Shown: in pieces, positions 45,988 through 58,324 of the stretch
How the letters are laid out: every line of letters starts with the position of its first letter
Position numbering within the stretch: position 1 is the stretch's first letter
Assembly (NCBI GenBank): GCA_947652115.1
Contig: OX393567.1
Span: forward strand, 1,491,800-1,555,799
DNA from: Blastomussa wellsi
Lineage: Eukaryota; Cnidaria; Anthozoa; Scleractinia; Plerogyridae
DNA length: 64,000 bases
Reading direction: 5' to 3'
The notes under the pieces: generated by a model
The model's input: the letters and a program-made list of their open reading frames with translations, nothing else
The model's database searches: none
Told to the model about the DNA's origin: nothing
Position numbers and translations under genes: made by a program

Positions 45988-48423
45988 TTAACTGCACTGG
46001 TTATCTGTTATTTCAAAAGCTTGACGCTGCTGCTGTGAACTGCTATCTCCTGCCACGTGAGCTGTGCGTCGTTCAAGCTGCATTCGGTTTTGCTTCTGAA
46101 ATGGCAGCTCAAAAAGTCGCTTGATGTGGTTCCTGAAACGCTCGTTGACGAATACGTAAATAAAGGGATTAACGCACGAGTTGAAGGTCACAATGACGAT
46201 GCCGATGATGTATGTGATGTTGCCGTACTCCTGGCTTTCAAGGAAGTAATTCAACATGTAGATGATCAGCACTGGAAACCACGTGATACTGTACACAGCG
46301 CTGACCTGAAATCAAATACAACAGCCGGCTCAAGAAAACCAACCTGGCCCCAGGCCATGTCAGCTTTCAAGATGGCGGTTGGGGATTTTGAAAAGCGGAG
46401 AAGAACCTGGGAACAAGATTCGGCATAAAAAGGGGCATACAACAAACGGTAGACTGTCCCCACGGCGAAGAGAAAAAATTAAAACAGAAATGAAATTACA
46501 TAAAATGAACAAATATGTTATGTGATTTCATTTCTGTTTTAATTTCTTCTCTTCGCCCTGGGGATCAGTCTACCGTTTTATGCATAATATCTTTTAATTT
46601 TAACTGATCCAGGTCTACAAAGATCCGGCACCATTCATTGGTTTGTCGTTGTGGTCTTGCCGATATTAGAAGATTTGCATGCAACAAACACACTTACAAT
46701 TTCCAGGGTCTCTCTCATTTCTGAACCCTGACCTCGACGAAATACTCTGGGAATAATTTCAGTACATGCATCAACGAAAGTGAAATAAAATCAACATGTG
46801 CTGCCCAACCCAATATCCACCCACCCTCCCCCCTCAGCCCACCTCCCCCACCCTCCTCGCTCTCACTGCATGACCGCAGTCAAACGCATATTAACTGAAC
46901 TCGCTATTAGTATAGGTAATCACATGAGGCCAAGTACTATTAAGGATTAAATTGCACGAGAGTTTTCAAAATTTTCCAAAATTGCCCGAGTCGCGAAGCG
47001 ACGAGGGCAATTTGGAAAATTTTGAAAACTCAAGTGCAATTAATCCTTAATAGTACGAGGTCTCATGGGATTACTTGTTTATCAATAAAGGGCAAAATTT
47101 ATACGAAGGAAAATCACGCGCGCAGTCTATTTTTATCTGGGAAGCCTGTTTAGCGCTACGGCAATTAACGGATTAGCCAATCATTAACAGGTAATCATGC
47201 CCTCTCTTGATTACTAAAAATGCCCTCGATTAAGAAAAAATGCCCTCTCTCTCAACCAATCAGCGCTCAGTAATTTTGCCCTTTATTGATAAGGCCTTGA
47301 AGCATTTCCATCATCCTGTTAGGTATTCCTGGAGTCCAGGCCTCAACCTCGTTTCCAAGATGAGAGACCCTGGGAACGAGGTTGAGGCCTGGAAAGATTT
47401 GAAATCACCTTCGAGGCAATGTATTGAAGACTAGAGGCAATGTACCACTTCAACGCGATTTTTCCTCCAACTGGCGAAATTTAATTCTCGTGAAATTTTC
47501 CTCGTCCATTTTCGCGAAATTCAATTCCCGCGAAATAAGTAGCAATAATAAACACATTCCTGTATCCATAAACCTTTTTGGTGTCATCGCGAGCTACCTG
47601 TAGACCATTAATACTGATTTACACAAGTTTCTCACTGTTGAAGGTCAGGTGCATCTGTCCTCCATATTTCAGCCCCAAACCTAGTTCTACGTTATCAGAT
47701 ACTAAAAATAAATCTACTAACCGCGATCACCATTTTTGTCACGCGTTTACGTGACTTGATAATCGCAGCTTGCGTGACGCGTGGGCCTTTTTCTGGGTGG
47801 ATCCAAAGCCGGCGAATGATTCTGCAATAAAGCACGGACATAAGACCAATAGGCAGCGCGCCAAACAGCACCATCCAGGATACGCTGTAAGCTCGGGGCA
47901 TCCAGGTCTCAGGCCAGAACTCAGTGCAGAAGTTTATTTCTTTGTTGTATTGCATTGTGATGAAAAGCGGCAGGTTAAAGACAACAGCGAGGACCCAACA
48001 CGCCACAACAACATACTTCAGCTTCTTCATTGTCAGTTTGCCGCGGTTGCCGTACGGGTGGACGATGGCGAAGTATCGCTCGACTGAAATAGCCACCAGT
48101 GAGAAGACAGAAGCCGAGCCACCAAGCCAGCTGAAGTTGCTACCGGTGAACAGTTTGCAGATCATGGAGCCGAGGAAGCCGTCTGGATGCTCAAAGGCGT
48201 GGATCAGTATGAAACGCGGCGCGACGAACGCGACCACCATGATGTCTGCTGCGGCTAGGTTTAGGACGAGATAATTCATGGGTGTTCGCATGGAGCGATT
48301 GTTGAGGATGACGATGCAGGACAACGCGTTGCCGATTACACCAACCAGCACCAGTATGGTGAATACAGTGGTGATAGCGATCTGAGCTGATAAAGACTCC
48401 GTGTATATTGTGGTGATTGCCAT
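45988..48423 (-). CDS. rhodopsin-class (class A) G protein-coupled receptor, 339 aa
   Basis: Two exons, 48423-47722 (234 codons, ending GCG|GTTAGT) and 46305-45988, join in phase 0 at the start of TM6. Class A landmarks are present: GN in TM1 (N32), LAAAD in TM2 (D60), the disulphide pair C89/C166, ERY at the end of TM3 (115-117), W143 in TM4, P191 in TM5, TWFP in TM6, and NPFIY in TM7 (N280, Y284). A basic C-terminal tail of ~50 residues with a Gln/Ser-rich stretch follows. The N-terminus is short (about 15 residues), typical of peptide or amine receptors; the sequence type suggests a peptide-like receptor but the ligand cannot be read from it. The intron contains foldback elements at 46444, 46917 and 47338. 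Confidence 0.88.
46444..46578. mobile_element. foldback MITE in the GPCR intron
   Basis: AAACGGTAGACTG at the left pairs with CAGTCTACCGTTT. The inner arms (AAAACAGAAATGAAATTACA and complement) are almost perfect over 50 bp. No ORF. Confidence 0.7.
46917..47073. mobile_element. foldback MITE in the GPCR intron
   Basis: TAATCACATGAGGCC...ACTATTAAGGATTA pairs with the right arm TAATCCTTAATAGT...ATGGGATTA. The centre is GAGTCGCGAAGCGACGAGGG. Confidence 0.7.
47338..47392. mobile_element. short palindrome (AGGCCTCAACCTCGTTTCC)
   Basis: AGGCCTCAACCTCGTT pairs with AACGAGGTTGAGGCCT around GATGAGAGACC. The same core (ACCTCGTTCCCAGCGTCTC) forms the palindrome at 55590-55677, so it is a repeat family. 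Confidence 0.6.
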
Positions 48424-51400
48424 AATCTCAAGCTAGAAGCGAACAATGAAAGTGTCGTCAAAGGCTCACTCGAGCTCCTCTTACCGGAGGGAGGAAATGA
48501 TGATCAATAAGGTATTATAAGAATCACGCCCCAAAGGACCAAAGTGTTTCAAGGTCTTATACTTTTATGGGTCAGTATAGACTTGCCCCAAGTCGCTCGT
48601 GTTTTCTTTGTATCGATAGACACGGTAGAGTTATTTGAAAAAGGTCGTTTTGAAATGGCGCGCTAATAGACAAACTCAGTTGGAAATAAAGCGCGAGAAC
48701 ATCGCGGAACGCACGAATGGCTCGGAACGAGCTTTTCCAGCCCGCCCTCCCTCCTTCGCCCTCCGCGCAGCGAATCAAACGAGCGACTTGTAGCAGGTCT
48801 AGGGTCAGTATTGCCACTGTTTTTTCACTTAACGTTACAATAACGTTATAATAATCATAGGCGTACGGAACGGGGGGGGGGGGGGTGGGGGGCTGCAGCA
48901 AGTCACATTTTTGGGGCAGTAAGAGACAAGTTGGGCAAGGCAACTTGGACTTGGGAGAGTGTTTGGGCAAATGATTCAACCCCCCCCCCCCCCCTCCCCC
49001 TTGCCCTCACCGGCAAGAAATTGCCCGTGCGCCAGTCAATCAAATGCCCAATCATTGGTGAAAATGTTGCGATTATTTGGATTTCTTGACATTACTGGTT
49101 ATCATAACAACAGTTACACCAGTTATAAAAACGAGCCCCCACTTTTTATATTGAATTTTGATAAGCATGTTACTGAAGATACAACTTTTGCAACATAAAA
49201 AATTCCTTAGAACCATCAGTAATTTTTGTTGGCTGCCAGGTTTCATGTTTAAAATAAATAAACGGGGCCCCGCCCATGATTGGTGCCTTGGCCCCATAAA
49301 GCACCCACGCTTGAGCACCGAAAGCAAAAGAACACCCGTAAAATGAGCACCCAAGGACCTAAATTCGAAACATTACACAAGTTTTGAAAGAATATTTTTT
49401 ATGATTTAATGATTATAGAGGTAAATGAAAAATAACCTCAGTTAATTATAACTTAAATTACAGGGAAATGTAAATCTGACAAATTGTTTCCGGAAAATCG
49501 ATTCCATTGTGTCATTATCTATCTGTTTTCAAGAAGAAATTAATTTTCTTTTCGAAAGATTGGAGAACATATCAATTGCCAAATATTGGCTGGTATCGTA
49601 CATGGCAAGTATCATACAGAACAGAGCAAAATATCTGATTCTAAACCAAATTTCTTTTTAAGCGTTGTAAAAATGTATTTTCTTTTTTGTACGACGGTAA
49701 TGCTTAAATTCATGACTGTTATTTAAGGTTTTTAAACACATGCGTAACAGAACATTTATTAGTCGTAATGGATAATACTGCAGTAAATTTCAATATTCCT
49801 TTATAAACAAATATCAAAAAAGTGAGTAGAAAAACAAATATTTAATGATCAAACCTAGGCGACATTTCGCGCACACAGGCCTTCCTGCATTTTATTTCGT
49901 TTCTGTGCACAAAAAAGAAAATGAAATGGGCGCAGTGAGCGCGTATATCGGGTGTACCTCAATTGAACTTTGAATTTAAACAAATTGCTAATGACGAAAC
50001 TTAATTCCGGGCCAGCTGGTAAGGTTTTAGGCAAGTTTGTTAATACGACTTACGAACATAGAATTTTTGCAAAGCGAGACTTGAAGCTTCAATTTCTGTG
50101 GTTCATTTATGAAGCAAATAAAACGAAACTCTTTTTTCGCTTCACGAAAATACACTAGATAGCGTAGCAGCATATCATAAATTTTATGTAACGTAATGGG
50201 CTGTTAATGTATGAAGAAAAACAAGATTTTCTTGTTAGGGAGTATTATCTCGCCGATACTTATTTGCGAGGTAATTATTTGTTGGGGTAACCTCGATTGA
50301 TTTTTCGTTTTCAGACTAGTTCTTTGCCTTAATAAAAGACATTTGTCTAACTACAGGTCATCGACACCATTCAATTCACTACTTGAAATCTTCTGGTATA
50401 CATATCATAGTTATAAAAGCCGGTAAAAATGGCCCATCTTATTGAAAATTGTACGATGTTGCCTTAAGTAATACCGTTTCAATTTTTCTCGGTCCTTGTC
50501 AACAAAAAAAAATGAACTTTGGGCGCTAATACAACTCAGTCCTCTCAGTTCACAGGTAACATAAGGTGAGTGATTCTAGTTAAACTGCACATTGATTCCC
50601 TTCCCTCATTAAAGAGTATCTTTAGGATCGATAAATAAATGAAAGAAAGAAATGGACAATAACTGAAAACACGAAGGGAGGGAATATTACACACCGTCCT
50701 AAAGTAATGCTCCAAGAACTCGGTTGTAAATTGACTATTTTTAAATACAATTGAACTCCATAGTTTTTACCGCTTTCTTTAGATGTAACTTAAGGTATAC
50801 ATTTTTATCTTTTGGATAAATAAAGCATTTAATTACTTACCGTATTAGATATTTCAACGCGAGAAATAAAAACACCTTACGACCTAAGGCTGCATGGCAT
50901 CGCTCTCAATGCAATATTGTTAAACTTCAATTCATCGCGTTGCCACTAACAGTACTTCCAACACACTGTTCACCTTTGACAAGCTAAAGAAGAGCCTTTC
51001 TCTATTTATACGCCATTATTGCAATTATTGTATTATTTTCATGACTTTTCGGAGATATGAATTCAATATAAATTGCCATTAACGGCTTAAGCAAGAAAAT
51101 ATGACGTGGAGCAATCTGCAAAACTAACAATGATCAATTTTATACAACAATGCTTAAAACATATTGTTTTTTTACTTGATGACGCCGTAAAATTTTTATA
51201 AAAAAGTCCGGCTACGAAGTCTGTTAATAAACCGTTATCAACCTCGAGACTATCTGATCTATGGTAACATTCTGGTATGGTGAGTCAAAAATAGATTCAT
51301 CATACGACTCCGCGATTAAGTCGACCAGCCCTGGTTCAAAAAACGAAAGACCGTCCTTAGTCAATAACAAACGTAAAATTCATACTGACACGCGGCTTTC

Positions 51401-51878
51401 AAAACACATTTAACTTAATTTTCGATCAATAACCGCTATACATTTGGTTTTCGTGTGATATATAAACTATAAAGCGGAAGGGATTCCTGGTTCAATTCTT
51501 TTTCACATATGATCTCATATTCTCGATCTTGTGCGCTTCTAATTAATTGACTGAATTGACCGGTGAACTGAGAGCCATTCAGATCTCTCGAAATAGTTCC
51601 GGAACCACTATTCAATACACCAGTTTTCTTCTTCAGTAATTTATGAAAGGCTCTTTATAAGAATATTTTCTAGCAGAATATTCTCATTTCATGGTCTATC
51701 TTTAGTCGTCAATACACAATAAAATTATACTGATAACAAAATGCACATGAATTCATTTTAAATATTTTAATATAGCTCGTAAAAAAAGCGGATTTTATAA
51801 AGTTGATTTTATAAATTAAAATAGTCATCCCAAAAAATTGCTTACTACCAGTTTGAGCAATTTTTACCAAAGGAAAAA

Positions 51879-51987
51879 TTTTAGGCTCGACTTTCGCCGC
51901 TTTCTTGAGTCCGGTCTTCGTTCCTCTCCTTCGGGGGGAGAAAAGCGGGCTCCGTTTCCCGAACAGCGGCTGGTAATCGAGCCTAAA
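51879..51987. mobile_element. foldback MITE
   Basis: TTTTAGGCTCGA at the left pairs with TCGAGCCTAAAA, with GCCGCT/AGCGGC inside. Confidence 0.55.
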
Positions 51988-52526
51988 AAAAATTGGCCCT
52001 TTCGGAAAATTCTTGTGTGTCATTGCGATCGAGATACAAAAAGTAGGACTCCAGTATTTGTGTTTTATTTGATGTTAAACGAGGGGATTTTTAACTGCAA
52101 CTTTTTAATCCGTGTACAGGAGGTCAGAATTTTCAACGCACTGATTGTTCTGCCAGTGGGATATTACACGAGCCAAGAGCCCACGAGACGATCTTCAACG
52201 CAACCTTTAAAATTAAATTTGTAAAACTAATGCTGCAGTTTTTAAAAGCAGTTAAAAACCTTGCAACGCATTGCCGCCGCAATATGCTACGTTGGACTGA
52301 AATCGTACAGCAAGTTATGTTAAACAACAATTTTCCGTACTAAGCTTTGTAAATTTGCGTGGAACGTTTCGGCAAATAACTCACAAACGGGACACCGCAC
52401 ATGCCAAAATTTTTATTTGTTTATCATCTACACTCTCTGAAATTCTAAGCTTCTGAAGTTGAATTGTTTTGAATTTAGTTTTTGATAGCGTGACAGTGAA
52501 TTCGAAAACCACCAATACTGTTTCAA

Positions 52527-52628
52527 CCCCGACTCGTCCCCAGTCGTCTCCTGTGAGAAAATAGCAAGACGCGATTTCCCCGCGCTTGTTATTTTTTCTG
52601 ATTAGAGACGACTGGGGACGAGTCAGGT
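52527..52628. mobile_element. foldback MITE
   Basis: GACTCGTCCCCAGTCGTCTC at the left pairs with GAGACGACTGGGGACGAGTC at the right, perfect over 20 bp, around an AT-rich and GCG-containing loop. Confidence 0.7.
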
Positions 52629-52671
52629 TTCAATCGAAAAACGAGCTGGGAGGCTGGTCGTCTCTTCTGGA

Positions 52672-53085
52672 TCAACCACAGGCGGCCCATACGTTGTATG
52701 TGATTTATATGACAAAAATCTTGCCAGACCGATCCAAGACAGTGAAGTATTAGCTTTTTAAAGTTGGGTTGGTGTGGTTCTAAAGAACTGACATGAGCCA
52801 CCTTAATGTCTTTAAATCGACCCCAGGACAACAGAGACATCAAAATAAGGTAAGTCATTTTTATTTGCATTCTTTTCCACACGTAGAATTTAGGGCAATT
52901 TTCGAACTTTTCTCATATATTCTCTTGCATAATGTCACATAAATCACATACAACGCATGGGCTAGTCTCCTTCGCAGCCGTTTTTAGTCTCGTCTCGCAA
53001 CGCTCTTCCCCTCCTTTGTGGGGAGGAGCGTTGCGTGACGAGACTAAAAGGAAGACTACGTATGGGCCGCCTATGGGTCAACTTA
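52672..53085. mobile_element. foldback element interrupted by a nested foldback MITE
   Basis: The left arm (CAGGCGGCCCATACGTTGTA) pairs with right-arm pieces at 52932-52960 and 53057-53085. Between them sits a second foldback (52961-53056: TAGTCTCCTTCGC...GGAAGACTA, inner arms TTTTAGTCTCGTC and GACGAGACTAAAA). ATGGGC appears on both sides of the inner element as a likely target duplication. Confidence 0.65.
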
Positions 53086-54030
53086 AACCACAAAAGATCA
53101 CAAAATATCGTCCCTTCTGGTCGCCAAACCCGTTTTCCTTGTTTCAGCTGTAATTTTTCCGGCTTCGAGCCGCGTGTGCCATGTAAAAATTTTGCGCCAA
53201 GTAATAATCAAACGAAGCCGTTTCCTGGGGGTGTAGGGAGGGGAATCAAAAAGAAAAACACTTTCGTGGTGTAATATACAAGCAAATTCTTTACAGTCTT
53301 GTATCAGCTCGCTGTGACACAAATAGAAGGCTTTTCAAATAGGAAAAATATTTTTTCAAATTCTCTTTCGATGTTATACCGTTCGTTTGAAAGATAACAG
53401 TCTCACCCTGCTCCGTAGTGTAGCGCGGTCACATGACGTTTTGAAAGACCTCACGCATCGCGAATATTTTAAAATTTTCTGTGGATTGTCTTGGTAATTT
53501 TCCTGATACAATTTTATCACGAGGTTCGCAACAAAGCAAGGCAACAAAGGTAAGGTCTTCATCCTTGCTGGCTTCACGTAAGCCTTATCTTGTAGCTAAA
53601 GTACCATGTTTTGAAATATAAGCTTGCTGTTTGCAAATTGAATTGCTCTTTGTTTATTGTATTATTAAGCTTCATACGTTGACATGATGTGAAGCTTTCC
53701 GAACTAAAATACGACAAATATTTATTGATCAAATTAGCCAGAATTACATGTTTTGACTTCCAAACGTCATTTGTTAGCACTTCCGAGTTGACTGTTAACC
53801 TTATGGAAAGTCCACAGCCACCTACAAACAGAGTGAAATGGTATTTTCTGCATGATCATGATCGGCCCGTAGATCAAGGATGTTCAACGCACATCGTGGA
53901 ACTTTATAGTTATAAAGTCGCTCGTTTACTCTCGCTCATGAACACAATAAACAAGATGGCTGCTGTAGAGTAGGTTCCACTCTGAAAATAAGGCGTGTTT
54001 TATGTTATTCTGCAGATAAATCCTTGCATG

Positions 54031-57000
54031 ATGGCGACGTTACGCAGAGGACTTCCATTGATGTTAGACTTAGCAAGACAGTCGAGTGTGAGATGTTTCA
54101 GGTCATCCACCGTTTTGTTGACAAGTGGAACTCAGAGTGAATTCACAGGTATACAAATTCGCAGCACCCTGCTGTATTGATTTGTAGATGATAATGACAC
54201 AGATAATGATAATGGCAATGATGGTGATGATAATAACAATAAAAATAATATTAAAAACAACAATAATAATGCACCTATCAATATTAAGCCCAAGGGGGGG
54301 GGACCCCGGGTATATGTGGGGCATTTGTCATTTCAGAAGAATTTTTTGTCAAAATCCCCACTGTTGGGCCCCAAAATTGGGTCAAATCAGATCAAATATC
54401 CCCACCTTGGGGAAGTAACATCCCTAAAGTTCAGTGAAAATTAGAATTCCAACGCTTGATTCTCCGATGAAAACCAAGATTATATTATAGAAACTCCACA
54501 CAATCCCATCAAAGTAAGGTGTTCCATCAATTTGTATTGGAAGTGAGTAGTAAGAAGAAGTGGTTTTGTTTGAAAAAAGTGCATTACCTCTAAAATAGCT
54601 GTGCTTAGCCGCGCTACTTCGAAATTCACCCCATTACTCTGCGCAGAACAAGCAAACGTCCCCACCCTGGGGCCAACAATCTTAGTCAAATTCCCAATGG
54701 TGGGGAAGGCAATAGAGGTCAAATGCCCCACATATGCCCGGGTTCTCCCCCCCCCCCTCGGGCTTAACATTGATAGGTGCATAATAATGACAATGAATGA
54801 TAATAGCATTTTAACAGATATTCACTAGTGTCCCTGTAGTTAATTCTGGGCCAGGCCGTTCAGGGCTCGAAATTGCGACTCACTGGTCGCCAATGCGACC
54901 AAAAGTTTAGCACTGGCGACTAAATTTTCAAAACTAGTCGCCAGCTGGCGACTCGCATTTTGTCCGATAACTAAAGAAAACCACGACACAACTTTTGGTC
55001 CTAAATCTTTGTATTAGGAAATCATTCAGATATGGTAGCTAGTATACAACTCACCTTTCCGTCCACACTAAAATTATGTCTGAATTTTATAAGTAAATCG
55101 TAAACATTGATTGTATTTCGACACGCATGCGTCGACACTGTTTACAGCGCACCATATTGTTTCAGCGACTTCTTCCGAAACTGTGATCGCAGGCGCACTT
55201 CAACACCATGTGCTTTCATTTGCCGCGAAAATATGGCGGCAGATACAAATCAGTTGAGGGAATTGCGTGAGTTTTTACGTGCAGATGATGAAGATTCAGC
55301 CCAAAGGTTAATCCAGACTTTGAATCCTTCATCATGGTCAATAAACGGAAAGAAAAAGAAAAAAAAAGTACCAGAGATTTCAATGATTCAATTCAATGAT
55401 TCTGATTCAATTCAAGAGGTGCTTCCGTAATAACTCCCTAAAACGTTCTGTCTAAAATGAAACGAAGACCTAAAAACTGCACTGAGCCCATTCTTATTTC
55501 CTCCCGGTTGGAGACTGGTACGAGGAATGTGGCTGTGTAGGGGCCTGGGCCAAGCATGGCGTTGTTTGTCGGCAGCGAGAAGAGTCGAGGTCAACCTCGT
55601 TCCCAGCGTCTCTCATCTTTCTCTCGCTCTCTCTTGGCTCTTGGGGGGCGGGAAGATGAGAGACGCTGGGAACGAGGTAAGCAAGTCGAAAGTAAAGAAC
55701 TGCTTTTGGAAGAAGTAGCAAAGGGAAAATACACAAGGACCGGTGGTTGTCTCACAATGAAAACTACCGACTTAAAACGTTTTATGCTTCGCTTCATTTC
55801 AAATGTTTATGGCGAAAACCATCACCTTCGGACCACAGACATATCACCTGAGAACAACGGTAGTTTATAACAAATTGTTACTCGTGTTTTTTCTAGTTGT
55901 TTTCGCTCTTCAATTGTGGCTTTTCTTGCATACAAAGTTATGTATGAACCGTTTTCTTGTGTAAGTTATATATAAAATAAGTTGGCGACCAAAATTTACG
56001 ATCTGGCGACCAAAAATTTTCCGTTTGTCGCCAGCTGGCTCCCGAACGAAAAAGTTAATTTCGAGCCCTGCCGTTAATTAAAGGGGGTAAGTTTCTAAAG
56101 AAGCTGTGGTGCTGTGTTGGTGGGAAGTATAACAATATAATTTGGTTTTATCAACTGGGTTGATAATGTGAATTGGCCACCGTCAAGAGATTCGAAAGCT
56201 GATGTTTCGAGCGTTAGCCCTTCGTCGGAGCGAATTGTCGTCACATTATCAACCCAGTTGAAAAAACCAAATTATCTCATTATATAAGCCTTGGAACTTG
56301 TATCGTGAAGCAAAATCGCATTGCATTGCTGATAGGTATGTTACTGGAAGTGTTTAATTACCTTAAGGTCGTTCCTCGATTGTGTTATTAGCGCGCTAAC
56401 AGTGCACACATATCCAAGGCATTGTAAGTTTGTAAAATTACTAGGCTAAGCCCAAGATTTACTTAAGCTATATGATTCCTGTTCCCACAGAATGTGTGTA
56501 AACGGCTGAAATAGACATGGGTTTGTTATGTGAAATTCCATGGCATAATTTTATGGGGTAACTTGAGATGATAATAATACAGTCAGGTGCACAGTTTTGT
56601 TTGCTCTAAAAGTCAAGAACACCTTCAAATCCTAATTTTCTGATTGTTAAGCTTGTTTTACATGCCTACTTTAAGAAGAACATAAACTAACAATAAGTAA
56701 CTAATTAATTTAAGGGAGAAGTGCACTTTAATTACAATCTAAGCTGAAGTAATTGTTTTTATAACCAGGTTTGGAAAACTGTTTTATTTGGGATGACAAG
56801 CATGGCTTTGGATTCAACAAAGAGGGAGATGTTGTTATAGTCACACCAAATAAATTTCCTACAAACAGTCCTGTGTTCACTTCACAAGACTTAAACATTA
56901 CTTGTAAGTACAGCAATCCTGAATGTGCTGGTTTAATTATAAATTTAGCCCCCCCCCCCCCCCCCCCCTCTAAAAAAATCTCAGGGTGTAAATTCATTCC

Positions 57001-58324
57001 ACCATAAGCCCTCCCAATCGTAAGTGAGCCCTTATTGTACATTTGTACTGCTTGTTAATAACAAGTCAGAGAATGTGAATAGGACAGTATACTGTCCAAA
57101 TAGGAACCCAAATATGTTAGAAAGTCAAATTTCTATCCAGCAAGCCCAACAATCCCTCCCCTGGTCTGTGTATAAACAGTTCAAGCCACGAGCCTAGTGG
57201 CCCAAGCTTATTCCGGTTTCAGTGGCATTAAGTGGCTAGGAATATTTCTGCTCCCCCTGCTAGTCGATCGCAGAGTTACCCCCAGCAGTATTTTGTCAGT
57301 ATCCATGTGTGGAGAGGCTGAATGCAATGCAATGCCGAGGCTTGAACCCGGACCGTCCCATCTGGAGTCCAGAGTGCTTACCCCTGGGCCACTGCACCTC
57401 CCATGGTCTGCGTATAAGCCCTTCCCAAAAATACAGTAAGCCACGACTGAAAAGGACATTTAAGGACGTTTGCGCTAACTGTTTCTGCGCATTGTACTGC
57501 GCACAGAATTCGTTATGCCAAGTCATCCATCGAGCGCACGCGCTGAGGAAAAACAAAGGGCCAGAAGCCACTTCGTAATGTTTCGTTTACTCTCTTAAAT
57601 GGTCGGTGACCCCTACTTTTTTTCCATGAACTGATTTTATTTACAATTCTCAACAGATTGTCCAAAAATGAACAAAAAATTAATGTGGGAAGTTTAAAAA
57701 TTTTAAGGTTTTCTGCCCACAGGACATCGAATCCTGCCATCTTCCGGCTGTTAGGCGAGTGCAAATATGGTCACTAAATGCGAATTTTTTCTTTAAGGAA
57801 CCACACCAATTGAATAAATTCGCTTTATGGGTCTATTTAAACAACATGTGGCAGAGACACGTTCATTTCAAAGATTTATTTGCAACATTTTTGTGCTTAC
57901 AGGAACTGTAGCCATATTTGCTAACAAAGCGCGATTTTTCAGATTTAGGGTGTTCTTCAGGGAGTGTTATCTCAAAAACGAAGTCGGTGACCCCCAATTT
58001 TTTTACATTTCTGACATCAGTTACTAATTATCTTACAGAGGTGAGAGTTTCAGAAAAAAATCAATGGTAGAAAATTTTTGCGCGAATGTCCTTAAGCAAG
58101 TAACCCCCGGGCTATAATTGTATTTCTGAAATGTTTTTGGGCTGTTTGCATACACAGGATTATGACAGTTCATCTCGGGAATATAATAATTATAATGGGT
58201 TTCTGTTTTCCCTTTAGCACCAGATGTGCAGCAGGACCCAGAACCCAATGATATTGATGGTGAACAGACAGGAGTGACAGCAGGCATTGACAAAAGCACA
58301 GTACAAAAATATGATTTTGATTGA
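54031..58324 (+). CDS. small protein with mitochondrial presequence, unrecognised (119 aa)
   Basis: Three exons, 54031-54148, 56769-56903 and 58218-58324, join in phase 1/phase 1 to 120 codons. The N-terminus MATLRRGLPLMLDLARQSSV continues with RCFRSS: Arg-rich, amphipathic and acid-free, a typical mitochondrial matrix presequence with a likely cleavage near RCFRSS. The mature part is about 90 residues. Exon 2 encodes ENCFIWDDKHGFGFNKEGDV and exon 3 an acidic stretch ending KSTVQKYDFD. I do not recognise the family; a small respiratory-chain or matrix accessory subunit would fit the size. ATG 54028 directly precedes in frame. Exon 2 has 1-1 phase and could be skipped without changing frame. 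Intron 1 carries an 8-bp-duplication MITE and a hAT-like element; AATAAA lies at 59053. Confidence 0.65.
54271..54780. mobile_element. TIR element with 8-bp target duplication
   Basis: GCACCTATCAATATTAAGCC at the left pairs with GGCTTAACATTGATAGGTGC at the right. ATAATAAT flanks both sides, though the site is AT-simple. Poly-G/poly-C runs adjoin the ends, and the interior repeats 'CCCCAC..TGGGG' motifs. A related end (ATTGATAGGTGCATAAATA) occurs at about 11088-11106 and in its duplicate. Confidence 0.65.
54861..56070. mobile_element. hAT-like element of 1.2 kb with ORF fragments
   Basis: CAGGGCTCGAAATT at the left pairs with AATTTCGAGCCCTG at the right. CCGTT flanks both sides (5-bp duplication). 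Subterminal repeats of GGCGACCA/TGGTCGCC occur at both ends (54888-54958 and 55984-56040). Inside, ATG 55234 opens about 60 codons starting MAADTNQLRELREFLRADDE, and 55680-55868 is open on the same strand (…GKYTRTGGCLTMKTTDLKRF…). These may be transposase-gene remnants or captured exons. A palindromic MITE (55590-55677) is nested in it. The whole lies in intron 1 of the mitochondrial-type gene. Confidence 0.65.
55590..55677. mobile_element. palindromic MITE nested in the hAT-like element
   Basis: ACCTCGTTCCCAGCGTCTCT at the left pairs with AGAGACGCTGGGAACGAGGT at the right, a perfect 20-bp inverted repeat around CTCTCGCTCTCTC. Same family as 47338-47392. Confidence 0.7.
56081..56277 (-). mobile_element. 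partly deleted palindromic Penelope-like repeat
   Basis: The tail (AAGGGGGTAAGTTTCTAAAG) and first arm are complete, but most of the second arm is deleted (GCGAATTGTCGTCACATTAT). It directly follows the hAT-like element, 10 bp from its right end. Confidence 0.7.
57186..57405 (-). mobile_element. SINE copy in intron 2 of the mitochondrial-type gene
   Basis: It shares GCCTAGTGGCCC, TTACCCCCAGCAGTA, GCTTGAACCCGGACCGTCC and CTGGAGTCCAGAGTGCTTA with the copy at 63742. The B box is on the minus strand (GGGTTCAAGCC). Confidence 0.7.

Larger units (their letters stand above)
48424..54030. other. long intergenic region, repeats only
   Basis: I see no supported gene in 5.6 kb. It holds a G-run (about 48871-48886) and a C-run (about 48978-48993) around a repeat shared with 26718. 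An AT-rich featureless stretch runs from 49380 to 51830. Foldback elements lie at 51879, 52527 and 52672. The ORFs listed there are short, overlapping and unlike known proteins. Confidence 0.55.

Noticed and set aside
48572..48979. 135-codon minus ORF with a poly-Pro run
   Set aside because: Driven by homopolymer runs (G/C tracts) in a repeat; no splice or family support.
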